A stretch of 64,000 nt of DNA from contig NZ_AJLL01000037.1 of NCBI RefSeq assembly GCF_000317225.1, positions 37,564 to 101,563 of the forward strand, given 5' to 3'. Source of the stretch: Fischerella thermalis PCC 7521 (GTDB taxonomy: Bacteria > Cyanobacteriota > Cyanobacteriia > Cyanobacteriales > Nostocaceae). Below the pieces are notes generated by a model. The model was given only the letters and a program-made list of their open reading frames with translations, had not been told where the DNA came from and ran no database searches. The stretch's first letter is position 1, and each line of letters opens with the position of its first letter. The translations under genes and the position numbers were made by a program. Below, in pieces: positions 30,167-38,748 of the stretch.

Positions 30167-30421
30167 TTAACTTTTGCCTACCTTGGTAATAGCTTTATTA
30201 ACTCTGAGGTTACGGCCCATATATTCAGTGCCTAAGAGTGAGTGAATTGCTACTGCTTCTTCAGCATCTGTTTCCATTTCTACAAAAGCAAATCTTCTCC
30301 TCTCACCAGTTGCCCGATATATAGGCAACCGAACTTTGACCACAGATCCATATTTGGAAAACATCTGTTTGAGGTCATCTTCTTGAATTTCATCAGAGAG
30401 ATTACTGACATAGATTGACAT
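30167..30421 (-). CDS. RRM-type RNA-binding protein (cyanobacterial Rbp family)
   Basis: 84 aa from the ATG at 30421, chosen because GGAG is 7 nt upstream and the RRM begins right there; a longer frame to 30484 adds 21 unrelated residues. RNP2 is IYVSNL (residues 3-8) and RNP1 is RRFAFVEM (about 42-49) with the aromatic residues that stack on RNA. A short Lys-rich tail follows (RVNKAITKVGKS) and the Gly-rich C-terminus of some Rbp proteins is missing. Family members are often cold-induced and bind mRNA, some directing thylakoid-related mRNAs. A 350-bp leader region upstream fits cold-regulated rbp genes, but no motif proves it. Confidence 0.9.
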   Translation of the reverse strand: MSIYVSNLSDEIQEDDLKQMFSKYGSVVKVRLPIYRATGERRRFAFVEMETDAEEAVAIHSLLGTEYMGRNLRVNKAITKVGKS

Positions 30422-30778
30422 AAAAGTCTCCAGAATCATATAGATGTAGAGATTTAGATTCGGAGAGGTGCTAATTGTGGTCAATCACATAGCCGAAAAT
30501 AATTCTCGATGGTTTAACCCTAACACAGAATAATGATTTACGCTTATGAGATTTTACATTTAGCCTTGTACCTCTTTCACTAACAGATGAATGCAGATCT
30601 CATTTCTCCTAGTGGCTATAGACTGGCATTTTTTGATAACAATGACTACAACGCCAGTAAATACCTCCCAAAGTATATGAGAGAGTAGAATGTTTATGAT
30701 ACTCATACAAAATGAGTTTTAGCAGAAAATCATTAGTAAGCATTTTATTTTGTCCTCGTCCCTAATACATCAACGATT
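30422..30778. other. Leader/promoter region of the RNA-binding protein gene
   Basis: 357 bp between the S-adenosylmethionine synthetase gene (its stop at 30779) and the RRM gene, both minus strand. No frame and no definite hairpin terminator recognised. Confidence 0.4.
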
Positions 30779-31981
30779 TCATCCTTGTAAAGCCGTAACT
30801 ATATCTGTTTCTTCCCACGGCACGGTTCCGAGATCTGTCCTACCCACATGACCGTAGACGGCTAGTTTGCGGTAATATCCTCCTTTGGAGATTGCAGGCA
30901 ATAACCGCAAGTTAAATTTCTTAATAATTCCCGCTAGCCGAAAATCAACATTCTTTTCCAAAAGCATCGTAATTTCTTCATCAGAAATTTTGCCTGTACC
31001 AAAGGTCTCTACCTGGATGCTGACAGGTCTAGCCAGTCCCATTGAATAAGTCAGTTGCACTTCACATTCTTCTGCCAAACCTGCTGCAACAACATTTTTC
31101 GCTGCATAACGCGCAGCATAAGCACCAACTCTATCTATGCGAGTGGGATCTTTACCACTTAAAGCAGCACCACTGTGGCGAGAATATTCTCCGTAAGTAT
31201 CGATCGCATTCTTTCTCCCAGTTAACCCCGAATGTACAGATGGGCCACCAATAGCAAAATGTTGGTTAAAGTCAATAAAGATTCTCGTCTTTGCATCAGG
31301 CTGAATTTTTTCTTCTGCAAAGACATGATCAATAATCATCTCTTTAACTTCTTGCTGGAGTGTCTTATCATCATTCTTGTCTGATGTAAAATTAGACTTT
31401 TTACTTGCCAAAATCGAGATACTATGGATTCTATGGGGTTTGCGATCGCGATATTCAATCCCGACTTGAGTTTTACCATCCGGTGCAATGTAAGGCAGTA
31501 TTTTCTCGTGCCGTACAGTAGTTAGTCGCCTAGCTAATTGGTGCGCCAACCAGATCGGAAGTGGCATTAAAGCAGGAGTTTGATTACAGGCAAAACCAAA
31601 TACTGTTACCTGATCCGTAGCCGGAATTAACTCTATCTCATCATCTGCTAATTTCCTTGCATCCCAATAACGATAGCTACTGGACTGTAACTCCTTAACA
31701 CTAGTGATAATGCTGCAAGTTTTAGCATTAAAGTTAGGTTCATCATAACCAACCTGCTCAATTACCTTTCTAGCTATTTTTGTAAAATCTACAACTGCAT
31801 CCGATTCAAATCTCGCAGCAATGAATACCAGCGCCGTTGCTACAGCACATTCTGCAATTACATGAGAATAAGGATCTTTTTGCAGGAACTTATCAACAAT
31901 TGCATCACTAATTTGATCACAAAGTTTATCCGGGTGTCCCTCCGTGACAGATTCAGAACTAAACATGAAGTCTTTTTTCAT
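30779..31981 (-). CDS. metK: Divergent S-adenosylmethionine synthetase (MetK paralog)
   Basis: 400 aa, ATG start. The N-terminal domain has FSSESVTEGHPDKLCDQISD, the methionine/ATP signature. The second canonical segment GAGDQGLMFGYA is replaced by PATDQVTVFGFA, keeping only DQ and FG-A; and the P-loop-like GGPQGDAGLTGRK is seen as GGPSVHSGLTGRK. SGKDPTRIDRVGAYAARY, with the Lys/Asp that bind phosphate and magnesium, and TDLGTVPWEETD at the C-terminus are kept. So most catalytic positions remain, but the loop over the active site differs. It should make S-adenosylmethionine from ATP and methionine or a close variant of that reaction. It is probably not the housekeeping cyanobacterial enzyme, whose N-terminus and GAGDQG motif I remember as different. 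No pathway neighbours show its use. Confidence 0.8.
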   Translation of the reverse strand: MKKDFMFSSESVTEGHPDKLCDQISDAIVDKFLQKDPYSHVIAECAVATALVFIAARFESDAVVDFTKIARKVIEQVGYDEPNFNAKTCSIITSVKELQSSSYRYWDARKLADDEIELIPATDQVTVFGFACNQTPALMPLPIWLAHQLARRLTTVRHEKILPYIAPDGKTQVGIEYRDRKPHRIHSISILASKKSNFTSDKNDDKTLQQEVKEMIIDHVFAEEKIQPDAKTRIFIDFNQHFAIGGPSVHSGLTGRKNAIDTYGEYSRHSGAALSGKDPTRIDRVGAYAARYAAKNVVAAGLAEECEVQLTYSMGLARPVSIQVETFGTGKISDEEITMLLEKNVDFRLAGIIKKFNLRLLPAISKGGYYRKLAVYGHVGRTDLGTVPWEETDIVTALQG

Positions 31982-32304
31982 ATATTTAATTTTGTTCTTA
32001 ATTCATAACTAAAACTCTGCGTTCCTTTGCCCTTCCCTTTGCGTTCCCACCGAAGCTTTGAACGTCGGAAGCGCTAGCTCAAACTTCTTTCTGCGTTTCA
32101 AATTCAAGCCTAAATTCTGACGCCAACCCAGACTCAAAGAATTAATTTTATACCAATTCACTTTAAACATGAAACATATTTGTGTTGTAGAGACGTGCCA
32201 TGGCACGTCTCTACAGAATTTAAATGTATCGTGATTAACGTGAAATGGTATTAAACGTAAAGGTACGGCATTACCGTACCTCTACTAAATTATTTGTCGA
32301 TTAT
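31982..32304. other. Intergenic region with three nested palindromic repeats
   Basis: 323 bp upstream of the metK paralog, downstream of the ATPase gene's stop at 32305. It contains GCGTTCCTTTGCCCTTCC-type repeat remnants, the perfect palindrome at 32186-32215, and a further hairpin AAAGGTACGG / CCGTACCTCT around 32259-32283. No coding frame is credible. Confidence 0.6.
32186..32215. repeat. Perfect 30-bp palindrome of the TAGAGACG family
   Basis: TGTAGAGACGTGCCA joined directly to its exact reverse complement, no loop. Relatives: 1367-1398, 18103-18133, 38826-38854 and 53274-53304. Confidence 0.92.
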
Positions 32305-35300
32305 TCACGAAGAGACCATAACAGCAGTAGTTTCTAATTCTACTTCCTGTTGTTCTCCTGGTTTCAATACAGGGCTAGTGGCAGAGTCATCTTGACTACC
32401 AGCAAGCAGACGTGGGAAGTTGTGATTTACCCGCAAATATCTAGTTGCTATTTCCTTTCTACCCTCGTTGAACAGGAATGGTAATACCGCACTACTACCG
32501 ATCACCGCAGTATCAACAAGATTGATAGGCGAGATTTGCAACAGACCTTTGAGTCCGGGTACTATCGCAGCTAGAATCTGGAGAACAAAGGAGCCACCTA
32601 TAGCCATATTTAAGTATTTATTCGGCGGCAGTTTTTGCTTGCTGAAGATTGTGTGAGTCTGGGAACGACAGGTGAAGGTATGCAACAGCTGGGCCATTGT
32701 CAAACTCATGAACCCGATGGTGCTGGCTTGCGGACCGAAGCCATAACGGCTGATGCCATACCAGTAGGCTGCTAATGCACTGGCAGACAATGCTGCTGAT
32801 TCCACTAGGATTCTAGCAAAGTCTGCATTTCTAATGATTGGTTCTTTGGGATCACGGGGTGGTGTGAGCAACACATCCGGTTCTGGTGCTTCCATCGCCA
32901 AGGCTAAAGCTGGGAAGATGTCTGAGACTAAGTTGACCCACAATAGTTGTATGGCTGTCAGGGGATGACCGATACCAGCTGTTGTAGCTGCTAACATCAC
33001 CATGATTTCGCTGGCGTTGGTAGATAGCAGGTAGTGGACAGATTTGCGGATGTTGTTATAGATTGTCCGTCCGTGGCTGACGGCAATAATCATGGTTTCC
33101 AAATTGTCGTCTTCTAGGATGACGTCTGCAACTTCCCGGGCGACATCTGTACCTGTGTGTCCCATCGCAATCCCCACGTCCGCAGCTTTCAACGCTGGGG
33201 CGTCATTGATGCCATCGCCTGTCATCGCCACGACTTTGCCGCTACTCTGTAATGCTTGCACAACTTGCAATTTGTTCGCAGGACTGATTCTGGCAAAAAC
33301 GTGAACGCGATCGCATAATCCTTTCATTACCTCTGGTTCGAGGTTATTCAGGTGGGTAGAGTCGAGAATTTGCAGTTGTTCGCCTTTGCTGAGATTCAGT
33401 TCTTTACCAATCGCGTAGGCGGTTGGGCTTTGATCGCCTGTAATCATGACTGTATCGATTCCCGCTTGATGGAAATCTTCCATCAATCCTTGCACACCAT
33501 TTCTAATGGGATCGATCATGCCGACTAATCCCAGCCAGATCAAGTCGCGAGTATGGATAGTTTCGGAGTCATCAAGTTGGTAAGCAGCCCCTAATACGCG
33601 CAGCGCTTTACCAGCCATATCATCGTTGTCGTTTTCAATGGCTTGTCTGTCTGCTTCAGTAAGGGGAACTTTTTCGCCGTTCTGAATTTGCCAACTACAC
33701 AGACTGAGAACTTCTGACGGACTACCTTTAACTGCGATCAGCTTTTGCTGTTCGTTTGGGGTGGCGTGCAGTGTCACCATGTAATTGCGTTCTTGGGAAC
33801 GGTGATTGATCTTCAGTCGTGGATAATTTGCTCGCAGACTGGTGACATTTACTCCTGCTTTGATTGCAACATCAATCAGGGCATTTTCAGTGGCGGAACC
33901 TCTGATGGTGTACTCATCACCTTCTTTTTCAACTTCGCTTTCGTTACATAGCGTTAAGACGTGAATCAGCTTTAACAGCTGTTCGTTTTCATAGGGATTA
34001 ACCGTTTCGTTACCCAAGAGTAATTGGTCAGCAGATGCTTGGATACATTTGTTATCCGTACACAGTTCTACGACTGTCATCCGGTTGGCGGTGATCGTTC
34101 CGGTTTTATCCATGCAGATTGTCTGCACGGAACCTAGGGTTTCGACTGCATCCAAACGTCGAATCAGGACGTTGTGCTTTCTCATGTTAGCGATCCCCAG
34201 GGCAAGAGTTGTAGTCGCTACTGTGGGTAGACCTTCGGGAACTGCTGCTACTGCCAAGGAGATGGATGACTTGAGCATTTGTAGCAGGGTGTTACCACGC
34301 CACAATCCGATACCAAAGAACAAAACACAAACTGCGCCTGATACCATGACTAGCTGGCTACCGGCTTGGTCTAGCTGTTTCTCCATCGGGGTTTCAGGCA
34401 AGGTGGCTTCAGTGACCATCATCTGAATCTTGCCCATTTCCGTGTATTTACCAGTGGCAACTACTACCGCCGTTCCTTGCCCTCCAGTAACTAGTGTCCC
34501 CATGTAAACCATGTTGGTGCGATCGCCCAAGGGAATATTGTCACCAACTAGAGTCTGAGCAGATTTGCTCACGGGCATACTCTCGCCAGTTAGTGCCGAC
34601 TCATCTATGCTGAGGCGACGGGCTTCTAAGATTCTAGCATCTGCTGGCACGTAACTACCGGGTTTGAGAATCAGGATATCCCCGATGACGATTTCCTGAG
34701 CGCTGATTTCTACAATTTTGCCATCACGAAGTACAAACGCTGTGGGATTAACTAGATTCTTCAGGGAGCGAATCACCTTTTCGGAGTTGCTTTCTGTGGC
34801 GTAACCGATCGCAGCATTAATAACCACAACCCCCATGATCACTAAAGCATCTACTAAGCCACCGGTAGCAACGGAAACACCAGCTGCAACCGCTAAAAGT
34901 CCTACGGGTAAAGATTTAAACTGGTCAACGAACATACTTAACCCGGAGCGGGGATCTGCTTCTGGTAAAGCATTAGGCCCGTATTTTTTTAGCTTTTCTT
35001 GTGCTTTTTTGGTGGTTAATCCTGATACTTGAGAAGTTTTTAACTCGGTAATAACTGCATCAGTTTCTTTTAAATGCCAAGTAGCAATTTCTTGTTGCTG
35101 AGTACTGGCTGTCAGCTGATGAGATTTTTTGTTGCTTGCGGGTAAATTTTTCGGCTTTTTCTGAAATCGATTGATTTTTTTTGCTGCCTCGGCTATTGAG
35201 CTATGACTTTGTTTGACATACTCTATAACCAGACGTTCAATCTGTGCAGCCAGCGCTAAAACACTATGTCCTGGTCGGTAGAATACCAAAACATTACCCG

Positions 35301-35487
35301 TGGACGTATTGGCACTCACTTGTGTAATGCCTTGCGCCTCTGACAACTTCAACTCTAGGTATTTCTTCAGAGCTTCTGAGCCTTGCAACCCATTGATTTT
35401 ATACCTAGCCCTCCCTTCAACAGCAGTATGCAATGCACGAACAAGAGCATCCCGACTGCGACGGGAGACGTTGCAGTGATTGTTCAT
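32305..35487 (-). CDS. P2-type cation-transporting ATPase with N-terminal metal-binding-like domain
   Basis: 1060 aa. Residues about 25-95 (RARYKINGLQG to LVIEY) resemble a heavy-metal-associated or copper-chaperone fold but lack the CxxC motif. A basic linker follows, then the classic cation-ATPase N-terminal domain (WHLKETDAVITELKTSQVSGL) from about residue 135. SIDESALTGESMPV is the actuator loop; VPEGLPTVATTTLALG in M4 is the Ca-type PEGL motif; MDKTGTITANRM holds the phosphorylated Asp (about residue 459); TGDGINDAPALKAADVG is the hinge. M5-M6 and a C-terminal block of helices follow. It likely pumps Ca2+ or Mn2+, at the expense of ATP, across the plasma membrane. It is longer than usual for bacterial P2 pumps because of the N-terminal extension. 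Confidence 0.88.
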   Translation of the reverse strand: MNNHCNVSRRSRDALVRALHTAVEGRARYKINGLQGSEALKKYLELKLSEAQGITQVSANTSTGNVLVFYRPGHSVLALAAQIERLVIEYVKQSHSSIAEAAKKINRFQKKPKNLPASNKKSHQLTASTQQQEIATWHLKETDAVITELKTSQVSGLTTKKAQEKLKKYGPNALPEADPRSGLSMFVDQFKSLPVGLLAVAAGVSVATGGLVDALVIMGVVVINAAIGYATESNSEKVIRSLKNLVNPTAFVLRDGKIVEISAQEIVIGDILILKPGSYVPADARILEARRLSIDESALTGESMPVSKSAQTLVGDNIPLGDRTNMVYMGTLVTGGQGTAVVVATGKYTEMGKIQMMVTEATLPETPMEKQLDQAGSQLVMVSGAVCVLFFGIGLWRGNTLLQMLKSSISLAVAAVPEGLPTVATTTLALGIANMRKHNVLIRRLDAVETLGSVQTICMDKTGTITANRMTVVELCTDNKCIQASADQLLLGNETVNPYENEQLLKLIHVLTLCNESEVEKEGDEYTIRGSATENALIDVAIKAGVNVTSLRANYPRLKINHRSQERNYMVTLHATPNEQQKLIAVKGSPSEVLSLCSWQIQNGEKVPLTEADRQAIENDNDDMAGKALRVLGAAYQLDDSETIHTRDLIWLGLVGMIDPIRNGVQGLMEDFHQAGIDTVMITGDQSPTAYAIGKELNLSKGEQLQILDSTHLNNLEPEVMKGLCDRVHVFARISPANKLQVVQALQSSGKVVAMTGDGINDAPALKAADVGIAMGHTGTDVAREVADVILEDDNLETMIIAVSHGRTIYNNIRKSVHYLLSTNASEIMVMLAATTAGIGHPLTAIQLLWVNLVSDIFPALALAMEAPEPDVLLTPPRDPKEPIIRNADFARILVESAALSASALAAYWYGISRYGFGPQASTIGFMSLTMAQLLHTFTCRSQTHTIFSKQKLPPNKYLNMAIGGSFVLQILAAIVPGLKGLLQISPINLVDTAVIGSSAVLPFLFNEGRKEIATRYLRVNHNFPRLLAGSQDDSATSPVLKPGEQQEVELETTAVMVSS

Positions 35488-35802
35488 TTCTTCATTCGGT
35501 TGTGAGAAAAACTACTTCACTTAGGAATTTCTAATTGTAATCTTTATTCTAATCTTAACCTAGTTTTAATGCAAAAAATTTAACTAACTTTATTGATTTT
35601 GGAACTTAGGTAAGCTGAAAAGTGCTATTTTCCAACATTTATTTTGTAAACAAAAATTAATCTCAGCTATTGCTTTGTGTCTAGTTGGAAATATGAAGCA
35701 ATTATAGTGTTTAATTTTTGTATTTTGGTACACAGTTTGCCGAAAATAATTGTTTTTAAATGCAAAGGCACACAGAGGAGGCGCAGAAGGACGCAGAGTA
35801 AG
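35488..35802. other. Gene-free interval with CACAGAGG repeat remnant
   Basis: 315 bp, AT-rich. Around 35762-35800 GCAAAGGCACACAGAGGAG and GCGCAGAAGGACGCAGAG form a degenerate G/A-rich repeat often found between cyanobacterial genes. The two overlapping 64-65 codon frames here are mirror shadows of one another and are not called. Confidence 0.5.
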
Positions 35803-36612
35803 TTAATTTGTTGTTTTGGGTTGTTGAAATTTGTATATATCTTTGATGGTTTGTACCCAACCATTAGCTAATGATTCCCAGATGCGATCGCCTTTTTCTT
35901 TTGTGGCTGTTGTTGGATCTCCGATGACGCCACTTTGGGATAGGTCTTTAGTTGCCCAAGCAAAAGGTAGCTTACCTTCCATACTCAGAACGCTATCTGT
36001 AGGTAGATTTTGCGGATATTCGGTAACTGCGTCCGTCATTTTGACTTGTTCGGGCAAAATTGCCAGCATCAAAGAAGTTTCTGCATCCCCGGCGTGAATA
36101 CCTAATTCTAGTTCTTTGGGTGTGAGCAATTCTTTGGCTATGTTTGGTACTCGCCAAGTAAATAAAGGAAAGATACAAAAGTCATTATATTTAATATGTA
36201 AATCTCTGGCAACTAGTTCGAGAATTTGCGGTTGTCCACCATGAGAATTCATAAATACTAATTTGCGAAAACCTGCACGATAAATGCTTTCCCCGACTTC
36301 CATTAATAAAGAAATTAATGTTTGGGAAGTGAGAGTAATAGTACCGGGAAAATGCCAATGCTCGTTGGATTTACCATAATAAATATTAGGTAAGGCATAA
36401 GCTGGAATATCCACATCTAATTTAGATAAAGCTTTGCCTAAAACAGCTACACTAATTGCAGAATCGACAATGATTGGTAAATGTAAACCGTGTTGTTCAA
36501 TTGCACCAATGGGTTGAATGATGACGACGTTTTGTTTGTTTGGCATTTTTGCAATATCTTGCCAAGTAAGATAGGGAAAAAATCTTGCTGGAGGAATGAA
36601 AGAGTGTAGCAT
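35803..36612 (-). CDS. Creatininase-family amidohydrolase
   Basis: 269 aa. IIQPIGAIEQHGLHLP contains the metal-binding Glu and His, VDSAISVAV the following Asp, FMNSHGGQPQ the His/Gly motif and LGIHAGDAETSLML the catalytic His and Glu: the complete creatininase fold signature. Family members hydrolyse small cyclic amides (creatinine, 3-dehydro-formamide intermediates in riboflavin and F420 pathways, mycofactocin peptides). No mycofactocin or riboflavin gene lies nearby, so the substrate is open. Confidence 0.88.
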   Translation of the reverse strand: MLHSFIPPARFFPYLTWQDIAKMPNKQNVVIIQPIGAIEQHGLHLPIIVDSAISVAVLGKALSKLDVDIPAYALPNIYYGKSNEHWHFPGTITLTSQTLISLLMEVGESIYRAGFRKLVFMNSHGGQPQILELVARDLHIKYNDFCIFPLFTWRVPNIAKELLTPKELELGIHAGDAETSLMLAILPEQVKMTDAVTEYPQNLPTDSVLSMEGKLPFAWATKDLSQSGVIGDPTTATKEKGDRIWESLANGWVQTIKDIYKFQQPKTTN

Positions 36613-36669
36613 AAGTATAACAAGGCAGAAAGTAGAAGGTAGATTTTAGTCGCGTTTCTATCCTTAAAT

Positions 36670-36825
36670 AGTGCATTAATAAACCACAGAGTAAGCAGCG
36701 ATCAGAATCTGGTTTATAACGAGATTCGTGCTTTGTTTGGGTTGAGTGCAAATTTAGCTGTTCGTGCTTGCGCCAGAGTTGGAGCTAATCGCAAAACTGC
36801 CAAACTCAAAAACAGTTTACGATAG
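36670..36825 (+). pseudogene. Relic of an IS200/IS605-type TnpB transposase
   Basis: An open stretch in one frame reads NLVYNEIRALFGLSANL and then AVRACARVGANRKTAKLKN before a TAG at 36823-36825. The segment LSANLAVRACARV-NRKTAK is one I recognise from the middle of cyanobacterial TnpB/OrfB proteins. Both the N-terminal part and the whole catalytic RuvC part are absent. A second short open stretch in another frame (36858-36962, VFTTKHLAWIEVEAKHKEK onwards) follows and could be another gene fragment. Confidence 0.65.
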
Positions 36826-37017
36826 AAAGGATAGTGATTTAATTACTGCTATGCCGAGTGTTTACCACCAAGCACCTTGCTTGGATTGAAGTAGAAGCGA
36901 AGCACAAAGAAAAAGCGATCGCTTATTTGCGTTCTTGGTGGCTGTTAGAGAATAATTTTTAGTAAAAGTTGAAGTAGCTGTTTGCGTCTTGGCAACAAAA
37001 ACGCAAAATTAGTAGAT

Positions 37018-38616
37018 ATGGCGATCGCAATCGATTTTGGTACAAGTAACACAGTTATTGCTCGTTGGAATCCTGTCACCCAAGAGTCAGAAACTCTGAA
37101 TTTACCTGGTTTATCAGTTCAACAAAGTCTGAATCCGCCACTTATTCCCAGTTTGGTTTATGTAGAAGATGCTACCAAAGCACAAGTTTTGGTGGGGCAA
37201 CAAGTCCGCGATCGCGGTTTAGACTTGAAAAATGATCCCCGCTTTTTCCGTACTTTCAAACGCGGTATCGGTACGGATATCCAAGGTTTTCTACCGGAAT
37301 TAGATGGGCAAATAGTTACTTTTGAACAAGTTGGACAATGGTTCCTCAACCAAGTGATTACACAACTAGCACCGATGCAGGGGGGGTTGGAATCACTGGT
37401 ATTAACTGTACCTGTAGATAGTTTTGAAGCTTATCGTTACTGGTTGGGTAAGGTTTGTCAAGCACTACCAGTCGAACAGGTGCGGATACTCGATGAACCA
37501 ACAGCCGCTGCTTTAGGTTATGGTATGGCAGACCAAGAAGTAATCTTGGTGATTGATTTTGGTGGTGGAACGCTAGATTTATCTTTGGTACAGTTGGATA
37601 AAAGCGTCAAAACAGCTAGTAAACCCGTAGGATTTTTACTGAAGTTTGGTAATAAATCTTTAGCTGAAACTTCCAAACAAAAGGTGAAAACTGCCCGTGT
37701 TTTGGCGAAAGCAGGACAAAATTTAGGTGGTTCTGATTTAGACAATTGGATAGTTGATTATTTTGCCAAAACTCAAGGTTTAACAGTCAGTCCTTTGACA
37801 TTGCGACTGGCGGAAAAAGTAAAAATTCAGCTATCAACTCAAACCCAAGCGAGTGAAGTTTATTTCAATGATGAAACTTTTGAAAGTTATGGATTGGAAT
37901 TAGATCGAGAGACATTGGAAGGTATTCTCACAGAACACTCATTTTTTGAACGGCTGGATGAGTCGATGTCTCAGCTATTACAACAAGCCCGACGCCAAGG
38001 TATAGAAGTCGGGGATATTAATGCTGTGCTGTTAGTTGGTGGCACAGTACAAATACCAGCAGTGCAAACCTGGGTAAAGAAATATTTTACACCAGAAAAA
38101 ATTCGTTGCGATCGCCCGTTTGAAGCTATTGCCCAAGGTGCTTTGCAAGTAACTCAAGGCATAGAAATCAAGGATTTTCTCTACCACAGCTACGGTATTC
38201 GTTACTGGGATAGACGTAATAATCGGCACAGTTGGCATCCAATTATTAGAGAGGGGCAACCTTATCCCATGACTCAGCCTGTACAGTTAGTTTTGGGTGC
38301 TTCTGTAGAGAATCAGCCCAGTATTGAGTTAATTATGGGTGAATTGGGGTCAGACACAGGTGGTACAGAAGTTTATTTTGATGGCGATCGCATGATTACC
38401 CGTCGTCTTGATAACGATGTCACCACTGTCAAACCCCTTAATGATAGAGATGGAGCGAGGACAATTGCTAAACTTACACCACCAGGTTTTCCCGGAAGCG
38501 ATCGAATTAAAATCCTGTTTTTAGTTGATGAACAGCGTTTTTTGCGAATCACCGTTGAGGATTTACTCACAAATGAAACTCTATTGGAAAATCAACTTGT
38601 AGCACAATTGAGTTAG
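37018..38616 (+). CDS. Hsp70 (DnaK-like) family protein
   Basis: 532 aa from the ATG at 37018 (MAIAIDFGTSNTVIARW); a TTG 12 codons upstream is open but the ATG begins the phosphate-1 loop directly. DFGTSNT, then VIDFGGGTLDLSLVQLD (phosphate 2) and LLVGGTVQIPAVQTW (adenosine) show a full actin-like ATPase domain in about residues 1-370. ILDEPTAAALGYG is typical of Hsp70. The C-terminal 150 residues are shorter than and unlike the DnaK peptide-binding domain, with no EEVD-like or lid tail, so it is a non-canonical Hsp70 found in cyanobacteria. Its start codon overlaps a HIP1 site. Client unknown; no DnaJ or GrpE gene is near. Confidence 0.88.
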   Translation: MAIAIDFGTSNTVIARWNPVTQESETLNLPGLSVQQSLNPPLIPSLVYVEDATKAQVLVGQQVRDRGLDLKNDPRFFRTFKRGIGTDIQGFLPELDGQIVTFEQVGQWFLNQVITQLAPMQGGLESLVLTVPVDSFEAYRYWLGKVCQALPVEQVRILDEPTAAALGYGMADQEVILVIDFGGGTLDLSLVQLDKSVKTASKPVGFLLKFGNKSLAETSKQKVKTARVLAKAGQNLGGSDLDNWIVDYFAKTQGLTVSPLTLRLAEKVKIQLSTQTQASEVYFNDETFESYGLELDRETLEGILTEHSFFERLDESMSQLLQQARRQGIEVGDINAVLLVGGTVQIPAVQTWVKKYFTPEKIRCDRPFEAIAQGALQVTQGIEIKDFLYHSYGIRYWDRRNNRHSWHPIIREGQPYPMTQPVQLVLGASVENQPSIELIMGELGSDTGGTEVYFDGDRMITRRLDNDVTTVKPLNDRDGARTIAKLTPPGFPGSDRIKILFLVDEQRFLRITVEDLLTNETLLENQLVAQLS

Positions 38617-38659
38617 AAATTTTCAATATCACATTCCTAAGTCATTGAATTGATTAGAG

Positions 38660-38698
38660 GCAAAATCCCCGAATTTTTGGAAAAGTCGGGGAGCTTGT
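38660..38698. terminator. Hairpin between the Hsp70-family gene and the CRISPR array
   Basis: Core arms CCCCGA (38667-38672) and TCGGGG (38686-38691), extended by imperfect pairing of AGAGGCAA with CTTGTCTCT. There is no strong T-run on the plus strand. It may stop both the Hsp70-gene transcript and the long crRNA precursor coming from the right. Confidence 0.5.
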
Positions 38699-38748
38699 CT
38701 CTTACGGATGATTTGGGAATCCTATATCTCAAACATTATTGCAATTAA

